From Sphaerolaimus hirsutus (lineage: Eukaryota; Nematoda; Chromadorea; Monhysterida; Sphaerolaimidae): a stretch of 64,000 nucleotides of DNA. This document shows positions 1 to 13,026 of this stretch, piece by piece. The stretch's first letter is position 1. Every line of letters begins with the position of its first letter. The notes below the pieces were generated by a model. The model saw nothing but the letters and a program-made list of their open reading frames with translations. It was not told the origin of the DNA and made no database searches. The DNA is taken from the NCBI GenBank assembly GCA_964036195.1, contig OZ038460.1, forward strand, positions 2,731,504 through 2,795,503, in the 5' to 3' direction. The position numbers and the translations under genes were made by a program.

Positions 1-130
1 ATACTCGGATGACATAACGCCGTACATTTATCCGGAGGAAACACTCCACCATGACGTGATCACTTCCGTCGCCATCATCATCTCTCGCCATCACGGCGTC
101 TTCACGACGTCATCACTTCGTCGTCACCAC
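1..130. repeat. end of a TACTCGG-family DNA element
   Basis: ATACTCGG followed by GGAAACACTCCACCATGACG matches the end of the element at 28812-29074 read on the other strand. The rest lies outside the window. The downstream CATCA/GTCATC-rich stretch to 130 may be internal to it. Confidence 0.4.
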
Positions 131-382
131 GTCTTCCATAAGTTCTCGGCTGGCCGTCTGCCAGCCCAAGACATAACTCCTATCTGTTTGTAGAGTATCG
201 TGTCTGCTGAGCATACCCATAAAAAATTTGTCTGAAACTTTTGTGGGAACGTTTTTTTAATGAATTTGCATACATGTTTACAAAAATACATTCTTTTTTT
301 TGCGTCCGTGTGGATATTTTTGTATGTCCGATAAATCTCGCATCCAAGACACCTTAAACCGAAAAACAATAGTGTAAATACA

Positions 383-626
383 TACCGTATTTCCTCGAAT
401 TACCCCCGGGGGGTTTATTTTTTCAAAGTGAAAATTTTGAGAGAAAAACGTGAAAAATGCAACAATAACCACCATTTATAAGTTTTTACAGCCTTATATA
501 AGGATGTAGATGGTATAAAAGATGTTCTAACGTAACACAGTAAGTGTTTTGAACGTTGTTATGCATTTCCCGGACCACAAATTCATAGTGCCCATTTTGA
601 GGGGGGTATTTCGAGGAAATACGGTA
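383..626. mobile_element. CCGTATT MITE, short A type
   Basis: Terminal inverted repeats TACCGTATTTCCTCGAA and TTCGAGGAAATACGGTA, with a C-run inside the left end and a G-run inside the right end. Near-identical copies lie at 20303-20541 and 49706-49963. The outer TA on each side is the target duplication, as the empty site at 38743-38744 shows for the 49706 copy. Confidence 0.85.
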
Positions 627-2254
627 TATAACTTTTCGGGGCACTTTATACCCCACCCCCACTGAGAAAATTGGCTCCATAACACACGTCTTGTTTACAC
701 AGTAATTAATTCATACGTTTTTACAAATATTTAAATACAAAGGTCAAATGCGAAAGTCATTTGTTTTTGCTGGCCAATTAGGAAGGGGCGCGGCACATTA
801 TTTGTATTTCAAACGTTTTTATTTATTGGGAGAAACGTGTACAATAGCGTTGGAAAAGCGCCAAGAAAATTGACCACATTAAAAAAATGGCCGGCTTATA
901 CATACATTGGATACACGCACACTATTCAGTTGACGGTCGAAAGTTCGGGAACTTATAAATCAGCTTTGTACGCGATTCAGTTTACCGGAATGAGGAGCCC
1001 GTCAACTACTCCTGATGGAGACGAAAATCGTTCATTTTGGTGAATCCAATCGTGTTTAAAGCAGATTGGTAAACTTTATGGATTTGGGTTGTCAACTGGT
1101 TCGAAAGGTTTCAATACAGATTTTGGTTGACGAAACGTGTTCAAATGCGCATACCAACATTCATTCCTTTTCGCGGGCGCATGTGCACTTGAAATTTGTG
1201 TTGCGACTTGTCAACTAAACTGTGAATTGACATGGAACCAGTTGACTGACAATGACGCCTTTTTGGCGCCAGGAAAAATGGCGTCATGGCTCCATTCCAC
1301 CACTAAAAATGTGGGCTCCCGAAAAACCATATTCATATTCGTATCTTATTTCAATGTCGGCCAATATAAAGTGCCTTTTTATATGACATTCTATATGGCT
1401 GGGAGGGGAATCATTTGTTTAATTGCGATAGTAAAAAATGTTGGATCTTCAATTTGGGGGTGACCGGTTAAAATGTATTTTTTCACTTTATGGACTGAAT
1501 GAAATGCAAAGTTTTGCACTTTGAAAGGGGTTCCATTGATGTTTGAATGATGCTCGCGCAGGTAAAAAGCAGGTTTTGCATGGTGGTTTATGGATTTTTT
1601 GTAGGATTGACCTAATCTTGTAACTGCCAAGATTGGACTTATTTCATTATTTCAGTAAATTCTGAGAGAGATTTTATGTTCATTACTTTGAACAACGTTC
1701 GCAAATTTGATAACAATCGAGAAAATGAAATTTTAAAGTTCTAAAATTCTAAAATGCCATAATTTTAAAGGTATCTTAAAGCACCACAAATCAATTTATC
1801 ATGAATCACCCTGTAATGCCGTTTTACACGTTTTACCTGTGTTTTTATGTTGTTTTTTCAATGTTACGTACCCTGAAAATTGAAAGGAACGTTTTTTCCC
1901 AGTGAAATGTCTGAGTTTTTGATGCTTCAAATTGATGGTATACTACCCGTTTGTGTTACCGTTATCCATTGATCATGGGTTATGGTAGTGTTTTTAAAGT
2001 GGAGATTTTGTTTGAGATGGGGTTTGAAGTTTTGAGGTTTTTGAGAAGCGCTTACTGTTATAATAGCTGAGTTTTACTGTTTTTAAAATGTGAGTTGCGA
2101 AAGTTTTTTTGTTATGAACATTTTTTGAAAACGTCACACTTCGGATAACGTGAATAACTTTAGAATGCATAAAAATAAAAAAGTACATAATGTTTGAACA
2201 ATTAAACAAACCTTAACTAGATAAGTACCTCCTGATTTATTCAAGAGTATATAC
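627..2254. other. gene-free stretch with CAACTA-type repeats
   Basis: No exon seen. About 910-1260 holds two degenerate repeats with CAGTTGACGG, GTCAACTA and TAAATCAGCTTTG blocks. The second (about 1085-1260) matches 21950-22150. 1260-2254 is AT-rich without recognisable structure. Confidence 0.5.
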
Positions 2255-2935
2255 TAGGGTTGGAAAAAAAACGTTTTTTTTAACTCGATGTTTTTTTAAA
2301 AAAAAACAACGTTTTTTTTAAATAAAAAACTTTTTTTTTAAAAGCTCCCAGATATGACCTTGTGTCAACATATATAGGTATATCAGACTATGGCAATACT
2401 CTGTGATGTTATATATGACCATATAATGGCTGTTGAGCCATGGGATTGCATTATAAGTGGTAATTTGTGTCAAAAATATCCATTTTTTGTCAATACGTTT
2501 GTATATTGTCTTATAGTCAAATGTTCGTGACTTCAGGTAGAGTTTGGCACGGAATAGTGATGAAACAAGGTTATGAAAGGAGGTTGTTACTTTGAGAGTG
2601 AAGTTACACACTGTGGAGGTACATGGAAGCACATTACCTCAATATTATATACTACACCAACATATGACGGCTTATTAGCCCATGGTAGCATATATAAATG
2701 GATACTTTGATACTAAAAATGCCACAAAACCAATGAAAACAACCACCAATGTCAATTTGTGTGTGAAATTGCGCGCTTGCGTGCAAAAATTTTGCAAAAT
2801 ACCTAGTGCTTAGTACTAAAAATTTCGGTCGATGTTTTTTTGAAAAAACAAAAACATTTCGGACGTCATGTTTTTTTAAATAAAAAAACGTTTTTTTAAA
2901 TAAAAAACGTTAAAAAAAAACATCGGCCAACCCTA
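2255..2935. mobile_element. hAT-like element with AAAACGTTTTTT arrays
   Basis: Ends TAGGGTTGG and CCAACCCTA, flanked by a perfect 8-bp duplication GTATATAC (2247-2254 and 2936-2943). Both subterminal regions are arrays of AAAAACGTTTTTT-type palindromes. A GCGCGCTTGCGTGC motif is at 2771-2784. There is no transposase, so it is non-autonomous. Relatives: 35873-36575 and 36984-37676. Confidence 0.9.
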
Positions 2936-4036
2936 GTATATACCTAGTAGTATTTAGACATACGCGTTTTCAAAAATTAAAATACTAAATCAACCCCCCG
3001 GGGTTACTATTCCCCCATTTACTGTAGCGCTATTACCTTTACAATTTCCCCCCAGCTAACACAAATTGTAAACACTGTAGTAAAACAGAAATAAAATGGG
3101 AAGCACTTTTTGATTCAGATTTTTGCGTATATATTCAGGTGTTGTATACTTTTTTTGAGTCGGCAAAAAAAGGAAAGAGCCGCGAACACTCGTAAATGGT
3201 TGTATAGTTTTTGCACAGATATTTTCGTGTAAATAGTGAGGCAGGGGGAATGTTGTTTTTGCATTTTTTCACTTTTTTCTGGAGTTATGTTTTTTTTAGA
3301 GTCCACGCACACTAGTTGACATCGCAAATTCGTGTCAACTGAATATCAACTACATAACGCACAGAAATTTGAAAGCATCACACCGAACAGAAACAAAATT
3401 AAGTTAAGTGTCACGATATAAAATTAACTATGCTCTAAGCTGTAACTATCACGTAGGAAAATTGAAATAACATAAATATTAACCAAAATTTAGTTGAATT
3501 TAGTTGATACGAATTTCGATGTCAAATCGTTTGTGTGGGCCCAATAACGTTGAAATCACAAGTTTAACTTGAATTTTTTCAGCTTGTTAAACATAAATTT
3601 ACACAATGGACAAATTCCTGCGTGTCTGGAACAAATGAGCATATTCGAAATGACAGGGGGTGTAATTTTGAATTTCGAAAGCTTGCTTTCGGCGATGTGC
3701 TGTGGTGGGAAATAAATTTTGAAAATAAATGCGAAGATTAATTTTATAGGTTTTTTTTGAAGCATTAGTATCGTTTTAAAGGTTTTACTTCCAAAAAATT
3801 GAAAATAAAAATTAGCCAATAAATTTCTCTAGTTTGAAAAAACGTTTGAGAAATTTTTATGTAGATACTTTCCACTAGGCAAAACGTAAAATGAATGTTG
3901 GTTTACTTGAAACGTGAAAAAAAAATATAATTTTCTGTAAAGCCAGGAATCTTTTCAATTATATATCCACACAAAGCTTAGTGGGTTTTGCATTTTTGTT
4001 TATGTACATTTTGCTGGACATTTACGTTGATTCATG
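2936..4036. other. gene-free stretch
   Basis: AT-rich. A CCCCCGGGG block lies near 2994 and a CACACTAGTTGAC repeat end near 3307. Nothing else recognised. Confidence 0.4.
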
Positions 4037-4226
4037 TATACTCATGTGACTTTACACCTTGCATGTGTGGTTCCCGCTGGAAGCGCGCCAACGATATTTA
4101 GTGCAAGCAATTTTCATAAAAAGGGAAAAATCATTGCTGTTACATGAAAGTCCCAGTGTTACAAAGCAAACATAAATAATTTTTCTGTACTCAGATACTT
4201 TCTAAGGTATACTCAATCAGAGTATA
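4037..4226. mobile_element. TACTCGG/TATACTC-family element
   Basis: TATACTC and GAGTATA ends. The interior GGTTCCCGCTGGAAGCGCG matches, inverted, the interior of the element at 36619-36864. Probably a TA-inserting MITE. Confidence 0.5.
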
Positions 4227-6439
4227 GGTACCTGGGAGTATCTAAGTAGACATACCTTTCAAGTAAAAGTGAATACTTTTTAACAACTACTGAAATCACT
4301 GCTAGCTACATATTTATTGACTTGTCAGGTATATACTTACATGTGAGCTATAGAAGCATTTACAATTTTGCAATGATTTCTGCATGTACTTTTCGCTGTA
4401 AAATTATACTTTTTTATCCGAAAAGGGATTGGCTTGTGTGAGATTGTTTACAAAATGTTTAGTTGAAACAGTGGTCAAATTTAGTTCAAAATTGTTTAAA
4501 ATTTTTAAGTTTTCAAATTTACTCCAATTTTTATATTTCAATTATCTAAAATGTTTCCACAAATTGTTCCAATTCTGTTCAAAACAATCACCATTCTCTA
4601 AGCTCACTTGATTAGTAGATTGAGTTGACTATTTACTCAGTTGACAGTGGGTCTAAAATTCAACTTAACTGAAATATCCTCTGTATTTACACAAAACATA
4701 AACGTTCAAATTTCACTTCAGAAATAGCAGGTGCTTAAAATTGTAAAATAAAATAAAAAATATAATTTTTCAACCACATTCATAATTGCTTGTGTGCCAA
4801 ACGACAGGAAGCACATTCATCAAAAAATTTGAAAATTGAATATGAGAAAGCACCCGCTAGCCGCAGATTGACATGTGCGATTTTGAAGGTTTTTATTGTC
4901 GTTTTTAAAATTTAATGGCCCGATATAATTTATAAATTGATTCCGTTGTTTTGGTTTTTAAAATTCATGCGTAAAAAAATTGGTTTAAATAAAAATTGTA
5001 AAACGAGGGAAGGTTTTAGAAAATGTACAGACGTGTTTTATTTTGAGTAAGAAAACTTTTACAGAGGAATAGGGTTCCATATATTTATATTAATTTCTAA
5101 ATATATTGATATGAGATTTTTCCGCTGTTGACGACCATTTGGCGGTGGTCCAGCCGTCGACTGAATTTTTAAAAAATGGGTTTTAATTAACGCGGACAAT
5201 ATATTGTCCACGTGGACCATTGACAGCGGCCAAAAACGTCGCATTCCCGTCAACTAAACACGGGCTCGAATCAGATTTTTCAGTTGACTGCAAAGCGACC
5301 GTCAACTAGAATGCGAGGTCGCATTATTCGAATTTTCGACACAAAATCGTTGTAAACCTGAAAGTGTCCATACAAATCTCCATTTACCCCCGGAAGTAAA
5401 ATGGATAATTATTTTTTTACTATTGGTCGTTTTGTGGCTGACGTTTGTGAAAAGCGACATTATTTTGAAAATTGTGAAATTTTCGAAGCTACCTGATTTT
5501 TATTGTGGGCTGGCTGGGGGGTGTTAAATAAATGTGATGTGTTCCCGAATTGTGTTTTGTTTTAACTCCACAAGTGGATAAGTGGAAAAGTGCTAAGTCG
5601 AGTTGAATATAACTTAAAGTTAAAGTAAGTGGTAAATCAAGCACCATATTAACTTAAGTGACAAGTAAATTCATCAATCAATATGTATACCTAGTAGTGC
5701 TTGGTGCTAATAAGTGTACTTGTCGCTTAACTGAATAATTACTCCTTTTTACTTCAAACTGGTCACTTATCTTATCACTTGTCCACTTGTGGAATGAGCC
5801 CGTGATTTCCCTGTCAAACTTGCCAATGCGCATGTGCTCAAGATTTGAATACATTATAAAAGCACAAATGGCACATGAGCACATTATTAAAGCACAAATC
5901 GTCTAGTTACCCACAGATCAGCACTTTTATAAGCACGCTTATCACATACAATAAAATAAACACTTCATAAACGTTCATTTTCCGTTGGGGGGTCCGGTGG
6001 GGGGGGGGTGCCCATTTTTCGCAATGGACAGTTTCAAGAAAACCCATCAATTTCCAGATATTAATGGGCGACCACTTTTTCGGTGCGTTGCCGCGAATGA
6101 AATGCGCTATGCGTTTATATACAGAGGTCTTTGATAGATAGCGCCATTTATCAGTCGGGTATTTTGAGCAGACTTGACTGATGGGGGGCGTATTTTGGCC
6201 TAGTTTGTAAATTGGGGGGGGGGGGGTAGTTGGGTGGGGAAAATCACCGTGTTGTATTGTGCCTAAACAGACTACACACCAGTTTCAACCAAAATTGTGA
6301 GAACTGTGGAAGTTCTTGTTCTGTACCGTTTACCGGTATTTTCAGAATTGACCGTAATGTATCCTTTACCGGTTTTCCCCTGGAATTTTTGATTGTGTGA
6401 AATGATGCTCTGATATTAGCCGTTTTCTGAGTATTCATG
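4227..6439. other. gene-free stretch including an AAGTGAC-array repeat
   Basis: 5563-5800 has ends CTCCACAAGTGG and CCACTTGTGGAATGAG, with AAGTGAC/AAGTGG motifs on both flanks, the same architecture as the motif-array elements. 5990-6240 has several G-runs. A GTTGAC-type repeat lies near 5140-5310. No coding exon recognised. Confidence 0.4.
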
Positions 6440-6936
6440 CAGGGTTGTTCAAAGTACTGAACTTTTTTAAAAGTAAACGTAAACGTAAAGTATTTTTATT
6501 TTACTCACACATGCGTACAGAAGATGTAAAGTATTAAGTAAAGTATTTTATTTTTACTTTTACGCTGCGTAAAACGTGAGTAAAATACTTTTTTCCAGAG
6601 AAAACGTAAAAATGAGTATTTTTTCCAGGGAAAACGTAAAAACAAGTATTTTGCTCACAGACAAACGTAAAAGTGAGTATTTTTCTCATGAAATAACGTA
6701 AAAATTAGTGTTTTTTCTTCAATTTTTACTCTGAAATACGTCAAAGATGTGTTTTTCTCTCCTGATAAGTATTTCCGAGGAAAATGTCCTATGTTTGTCA
6801 CTTTCTGTCTGGCAAAATGACATTTTCTGTACCCTTGAAATACGTTTTCTGTACTCGCGTACTTTCAAAAAGTACGCGAGTATGTGTGTACGTTTAAACG
6901 TAATCGAGTAAATGTAAATACGTTTTAACAACTATG
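6440..6936. mobile_element. hAT-like element with GTAAACGTAAA arrays
   Basis: Ends CAGGGTTGTT and AACAACTATG. The flanks TATTCATG and TATTTCTG match at 6 of 8 positions, a decayed 8-bp duplication. Both ends are dense in AAACGTAAA motifs; the centre has AGTACGCGAGTA blocks. Same family as 14819-15274 and 23206-23661. Confidence 0.75.
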
Positions 6937-7667
6937 TATTTCTGCTTCAATCGACATGTAAAAATACATTTTCGCACACTTGCTATCATTGTTAGCCAAT
7001 GTGTTATTTATTCTTGCCTTCATTAGAATATTTTTTCAGCTAACAATCTGCCTTGGAAAAGGATTTGAAAATGCCTTAAATTTGTCACTTACTGGTATAG
7101 AAATTAGCAAAAAAATCTCTTTCAATACCTTTTTACAATGGAAAAAGCACTGTATATATCAGTTTAAACGAATGAAAGACTAAAAAAGTACCATGAAACA
7201 TAAAATCCACCAGGAAAGTTTGAATAAAATTTAGAGTTAAGATTAGATCCCAGTGCCACTTCTGATGTGCCCATTTTTGTGGCAGCATGTGAGTTACTAC
7301 CTGCAAGCAATTTTTCACAAATATCCCAATAGAGCAAAATAATTGATGATAGTATTTACTATCATCTCTGAATACTCAACTATAAAAATGAACATATTTT
7401 TATTAAAAAAATATTTATAAATGTTCCCGCACTGTATTTAGAAATCTGCAAATCCCATCTTATTTCTGTGATTATGAATTTTCAAACGGTAATTTCTTGA
7501 ATACTTTTCTTAACAAAAATAATAACTAAATCAACATTATCATCCTAAACTTGGCATTCATCCAAAACGTCAAGAAAAACATCTAACTATCCGACCCACC
7601 GTGTACTTTGTTTGCGGGCCGATATGCAGTGCGGCGGCCGGACCGCAGCGCCGCGGCAATACATCAA
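6937..7667. other. gene-free stretch
   Basis: AT-rich DNA without recognisable repeats up to about 7590. Then a GC-rich block with GCAGTGCGGCGGCCGG that probably belongs to the next element. Confidence 0.4.
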
Positions 7668-8220
7668 TGCCACGCGTGCTGCACTGCAGCCGGATACCCG
7701 ACTCAGTCAAAAGTCGGGTTAGCTCAAAAGTATTTGACCCGAGATGCCCGACAAGATGTCGAGTCAATTTTGACAAGTTGGCAGGTGATAAGAACGGTGG
7801 TGTGTGATAGTTGCAACTTAGGGATAAGTAGGACTACAAATTTTATCTATTGTCTGGCCCCGGTCGGGTTCAGGTTTTGACTAGAACTGAAAAGGGTTTT
7901 TTATAAACCCGACCGTATTTTTTTCGGGCAGCCTGATTCATTACGCTTTTGATTGATTTGATTGGCTTATTGTAAAATAGCGTTGACGATAATCAGAATC
8001 ACATTGATTTGCATGGCGGATAATTTCCGATCCAAGAAATAAGCCCGACAAAACACACACATATTTTGCGTATTCAGGAAAACCCAACGGTTTGTTTCAG
8101 CCAAAATACCCGACTTTCTCTCCGAAAATCTTTTCCGACCCGTGACCCGGATTCACTATTTTACGGGGATTCCGGGTCCGGGTCAACTTCGGGTCGCACT
8201 GCACTGCAGCGCGGCGCACC
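7668..8220. mobile_element. motif-array element with CCCGAC/GTCGGG repeats
   Basis: GCACTGCAGCCGG on the left and CACTGCACTGCAGCGCGG on the right, with many CCCGAC, GTCGGG and CGGGTC copies next to each end and plain AT-rich DNA between. Boundaries are approximate and no target duplication was found. Confidence 0.45.
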
Positions 8221-8940
8221 GAAAATATGGCCATTTTGGGATGGGGGTTATAAACTGTTTCATGCCTCTTCAAGGGTCTGTTGAGTAGCTTAAGCACAAT
8301 ATTTTGGCGTTTTATAGAGATTTGGATCGGTGCCAATTTTGTGTTTTTGTGGTGAGTGGCAGGGAAAGTGTTTAGGTAAAGTGACTTTTTATCAGATTTC
8401 TGACTGATTGGTTGTCATTTTGAATTACAAAAATTTCGATGTCTGAATGGTGTCGAGTGCAAAACTGGTAATTTAAGCCAAACGCTTTTTGTTTGTAAGC
8501 ATTTTGTTCGGGTAAAATGATTGAGTAGTAACAATGGTGCCACTATATTTCCAAACTCACTCAGAAATTCGTATTGTTTGTGTGGGGGGAACTCAGAAAT
8601 AGAATTTCAGAAGGTAAATCTCGAAAGACATTCTGGCAAATTCAATGGAGGGGGTATAATTTTGCACATAAAAACGCAGGCAAAAAAATCATTGAAAACT
8701 TTTTATCCACATAAAAATAACACCAAACACATCATTTTGGGGAGGGTGTGGCCTCCAGAAATCGCAGCCAATCAGCGTTTAGCGGCGACATTTTGCCGCG
8801 TGAAATCGGCCGGCAATTTTTATATGACCTCGCCGCCCCGCGCGCAATTTCACAGAATATTTTGCACAATTCATAATTCCTACCCCCATTTTCATTTTGC
8901 ACACCTGCCGCGTGTGCAAAATCGACTGGGGCATGGTTGC

Positions 8941-9048
8941 GAAAAAATATCTGGGTACGAAAAAGTATCTGGGTACGAAAAAGTATCTGGGTACGAAAAA
9001 GTATCTGGGTACGAAAAAGTATCTGGGTACGAAAAAGTATCTGGGTAC
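8941..9048. repeat. six tandem copies of an 18-bp unit
   Basis: The unit is GAAAAAGTATCTGGGTAC, repeated six times with a single variant in the first copy. Because 18 is a multiple of three it lies in a long open frame (8521-9138) that I do not regard as a gene. Confidence 0.9.
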
Positions 9049-9724
9049 GAAAGTATTTTTACCCTGATTCACTATTTTTCAGTGGGAAATATGAATTTCT
9101 TTAATTACTTTATTATGCAAAAGCACCTCCATGAGTAATTCATTGATCGTGAAGATTTTAAATACGTTCTTTTTTACAAATTTCCGAGTCAAAAGTAAAT
9201 ACTCTTCGTTTACGTATTCCCCAATAAAAATGTCTACTTTACATTTTGGTTATTTCTGGCAGTGAGTAAACTCTAAATACTCAACGTCTACATATAAAAT
9301 ACTTTGAAAACGGTGGGTACTTTGTAACAACTCTGGGGGCGGTTGGGTGATTATATTTTGTCGCGTATATTTATGTATTGTCGGCGCGCAGCGACCGATT
9401 ATGAAACGCTCATTTTATTATGGTATTTGGCGGCGATTTTTCCGGACATTGGCGGTGAATTTTTTGGACAAAATTGGTCGTTTTATTTTGGGAAATTGGA
9501 CAGTTGGATGGGGGGTTATTCGAGGGAAATTCGATGGAACGTTGACAAATGAAAGGCGGGGAATGAGAAACAAAAAAAAATGAAACAATTCAATGTAAAC
9601 ATACACACACTAATGCCCTGAATTTGACACAAAAAAAAATTTAAAAATAAAATTGCACAAAATTGGAACTAATGTGGTATATTTACAAGAAAATTATTTA
9701 GGACTGCCGACTATCGCCAACATG
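9049..9724. other. gene-free stretch
   Basis: A fragment of the GTAAACGTAAA hAT family ends at about 9333 (GTAACAACTCTG). After this, 9340-9600 is unassigned DNA with CGGCGCGCAGCGACCG. Confidence 0.4.
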
Positions 9725-10490
9725 TAGGGTGGCAGACGGTACGGCCTTGCGGTAAACCGTACTGTACGGTAAATTTTCCATTTTGCGGTAAACGGTACGG
9801 TACGGTAAATCTTCAATTTTGCGGTAAACGATACGGTACGGTAAATCTGAAAAGTGCGGTACGCGGTACGGTACGGTAAATTTCCGATTGTCAAAAATGT
9901 ATCAATGCCGGACTACATACAACTATTACTTCATAAATTGACACCAAATTCAATGCCACAATTTGATAAATGGACTTAAGAACACAATAACAGTATGATG
10001 ACATAAAATTCCATTACACACGATGTAGGGGCTCAATATATAGGTTTATTCAAGGTGTAGAAGGAAGAAAAGGAAAAAATATTGCTAAAAGTGGTGAAAA
10101 ATTGCTCAAAGTATGTGAAATTTACACTTTAAGAGTGTGTTGAAGCACATGGCTTGATTTTTTAAACACATTATACCGATGTAAATCATGACTTATATCA
10201 ATGAAATGAAACAGTGTTGTGAAATTTTCGCGCTTGCGCGCCAAAAAATTCAAAACACCACATTAATTGTCATCAATAAATTCAAGCATATTTAAGGTCA
10301 ATCTGAGTCAAATTTACCGCATTTTCTGCGGTAAATGAGTGCGGTACGCGGTACGGTATGGTAAATTTTGGAAAATGCGGTACGCGGTACGGTATGGTAA
10401 ATTTCTAAAAGTGCGGTAAACGGTACGGTACAGTACGGTAAATTTCCCAAAAATGCAGTACGGTACGGTACGGTAAATTCTGCCACCCTA
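9725..10490. mobile_element. hAT-like element with CGGTACGGTAAA arrays
   Basis: Ends TAGGGTGGCAGA and TCTGCCACCCTA, flanked by a perfect 8-bp duplication CCAACATG (9717-9724 and 10491-10498). Five or so copies of CGGTACGGTAAATTT-type motif sit at each end in inverted orientation. The middle is unrelated AT-rich DNA holding CGCGCTTGCGCGCC at 10229-10242. Non-autonomous. Confidence 0.92.
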
Positions 10491-12198
10491 CCAACATGAA
10501 TGTTTAAACAGAATAATATACAGATTTTGAATCTATACTGTGGTGGATGATGTCTCTGTTACAAGAAAAGTTAGTTCTTTTGGAAAAAAATATTCATCCA
10601 AATTTTCACTCAAATCACTGAAAAATCCGAATAACTCCCCCGAATTCCCAAATTCTCCTAGTGACACATTTCTATAAATAGCTTAGTTACCATAATACTC
10701 AAAGTAACCTTTGAAAACATTTGTCGGAGTTCAAAATTGCCGAAATTGCCAAAGATTTGCGCCTTTTGAAATTGCTTCCTGCCAAATCGAATGCAAAGCC
10801 AATCGGAAGTTTTTTTATGAAAGGGATTGAAATGTTTCGTCAAAATGTGATGCATATTTATTTGACACTTTTATTGGGCTTGCAACGATAAATCGACTTT
10901 TAAGATCGAATATTGACATCGAGATAATTCGAACGAATGAAACCATCTTAGGTAACTATTTAGTTGACTGCCGATTGTAGTCAACTGAAAAAATGAACGT
11001 GTTTTGGTTGGCTGAAATGCATCATTTTTCATCCATAAACTAAATTTGATGCAGCACAAAAAGTATGTTTCCAGGTTGATTGAAAGCTTACAACAGATTT
11101 TCAGTTGACTGCTGAACTCAACTCGTGTGTAGCGCATTATCGAAACGGTATCAGAAGTTTTGAAGAAAATAATATCAAAAAGATCGTGTAGCCCCAGAAA
11201 ACAGTTGACATTCAATTGGCGATTATGTGTTGACGGCACGACATTGTCAACTCAATTTTCATTCGCGGTGGTTATTTGCATATGCAAATATGTGAATTGT
11301 TATCGGGTGCTGCGGTTTTATCAGGGGCAATATCCTTTTTATCAAGGTGTGATGAGTGCAGGTAATTTGCGACATATTTATCTTACAGGGTGACTCAGTT
11401 CAAATGCGTATTTTAGTTGGTTAGAAATTGGTGTGTAGATTTGGTGTTGGTTGGTATGTAGATTTGAGTGGGGTTACTCGCAGTCCCTGTACCCTGTGAA
11501 ATGTAAAATGTTATGAAAAGTGTCAAAATTCACGTAAAGTGCCCTGTGCAAATGCAATAGACACTAAAAAGTTTAAGAATATTTCAACTTCAATGCAGAA
11601 AACCAACATAAGAAAAACGATAAAATCAAAAACCAATTTTATTTTTATTGAATTAATTTATCCAACAAAATCTACACTCCCTGACCCACCGTGTAAATCC
11701 TCCATTCTAAACCGCACAAATTATGCCCGCTAGCCAAGTAGTCGCACTTCCGGAAGGGGGGGGGTGCACCAATTATGACAATTCCTATTCCAAAATCACA
11801 ATTCATTTTGTCGCCGCGCCGCCGCGCGACGACAAATTATGAATTCCATTTCTGCGACATTTTGCCGCATTGTGTAGGCTCAATTGATTTGTATTTATGT
11901 AGGTATGTAGCATGGGTATACGAAAATCGGGGGGGGGGGGGTGGAAATTTGATTCGTGAGTCAAGGTAATTTGCGCGAAATTTCTTTGAATTTTGAATGT
12001 CCCACCTGTCCCGAGGAAATGGTATTATTATGGTATATTTGTTATGTTTATAAATATTAAAAGTTATTTATATTTTATTTGAATCGCGCGATTTTTGGCC
12101 GTTTTCTCTGATGTGTTGAATTTTATCAAATTTAATTGACTCGAATTTGGATCATGGCCAAATGAGGGGACGCAAGAAAATGGTAGGTAATTAGATGG
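10491..12198. other. gene-free stretch
   Basis: A degenerate GTTGACT-type repeat spans about 10955-11260. A CAGTCCCTGTACCCTGTGAAATG end of the GTAAAATG MITE family lies near 11483. G-runs occur at 11755 and 11930. No exon for the TCF N-terminus recognised. Confidence 0.4.
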
Positions 12199-12412
12199 CG
12201 CTGCACGCACTAGTTTACTGACAGTAAACTAAATATCTACTAAACTCATAAATCAGCTTTGAATGGTATTTGAGCTTACTCGAAATTGGTGTTCGTTAAC
12301 TGCAGTTGACGGAGAGTAAAAATAACTTATTTCGGTAAACTCAAATGTATTCAAGGCTGATTTAGGAGTTGACTAAATTTTTAAAATTTTGTTAGTGAAC
12401 TTGTGTGCAGCG
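12199..12412. mobile_element. CAACTA MITE with GCACACTAG-type ends
   Basis: Ends CGCTGCACGCACTAG and GAACTTGTGTGCAGCG are inverted repeats. The interior has AAATCAGCTTTGAA, CTGCAGTTGACGG and TAAACTCAAATG. The same blocks recur at 19703-19902, 21945-22390, 23030-23165, 34313-34790, 38995-39115, 40525-40705 and 51690-51870. Confidence 0.65.
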
Positions 12413-12763
12413 ATAGTAAATAAGTCGATTCAAGAAAAGATTCAGGGCTTCAGTTGTGAATTGGTGTGCCGTTTATGTAAATAAATTAGGTTGTTTAAGC
12501 TAACCAATGCCGCACCCTGTAAAGTGCGCCGTTGAGTGACAAAATGGACAAATTGGTCTAATTTTGTCGGAGACTCGTCGGAAAATTAGTGTACGTAGGG
12601 CCATAAAGTTGCATAGAAAAGGCACAACCAAAGTCATTGTGAATAGTGACTTCCAAATCCTACCCCAAGAGTACCCCCTCAGTCACCCCCTCAAAAGCCA
12701 CCCCCACAAATACCCCCCCCCCCTTAAAAACACCCCCTCACCCCCCCCCCCCCTTTGGCGCAG

Positions 12764-13026
12764 GGCCAAAACTACTCGCTGCCGGGCGTGAACGCCCAAC
12801 AAGCTGCCGCGGCCGTTCTGATGCAGCACCAACAGCAACAGCAGCAACAAACTGCGGCTGCACTTGCCGCCGCGGCAGTTTCGGCTAGAACGACGCCTAA
12901 TTTTGCCGCCAATGCGGCAATGAGTTTTGAGGCTTTGAAGGCGGCTGTTCAAGGGAGCCCTAATTATTTGATCAGTCCGTTTTATGGCATGGTTGCAGCG
13001 GGGATGAGCCCTACTTTTGATTATAA
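12764..13026 (+). CDS. pop-1: TCF exon a: poly-Q/Ala-rich segment
   Basis: The acceptor is TTTGGCGCAG, preceded by long C-runs (C13 and others). The donor is AA/GTGAGT. The exon is 263 nt, enters in phase 0 and leaves two bases (AA) of the next codon. It encodes GQNYSLPG, then a run of seven Gln after MQH, an Ala-rich stretch, and [10 protein letters not shown]. The region is low complexity. Membership of the TCF gene rests on phase continuity with the next exon, not on a recognisable domain. Confidence 0.82.

Noticed and set aside
8521-9138. Longest open frame in the upstream region (205 codons)
   Set aside because: It starts at a TTG, ends with an 18-bp tandem repeat that keeps any frame open, shows no domain, and has AT-rich composition like its surroundings, unlike the GC-rich TCF exons.
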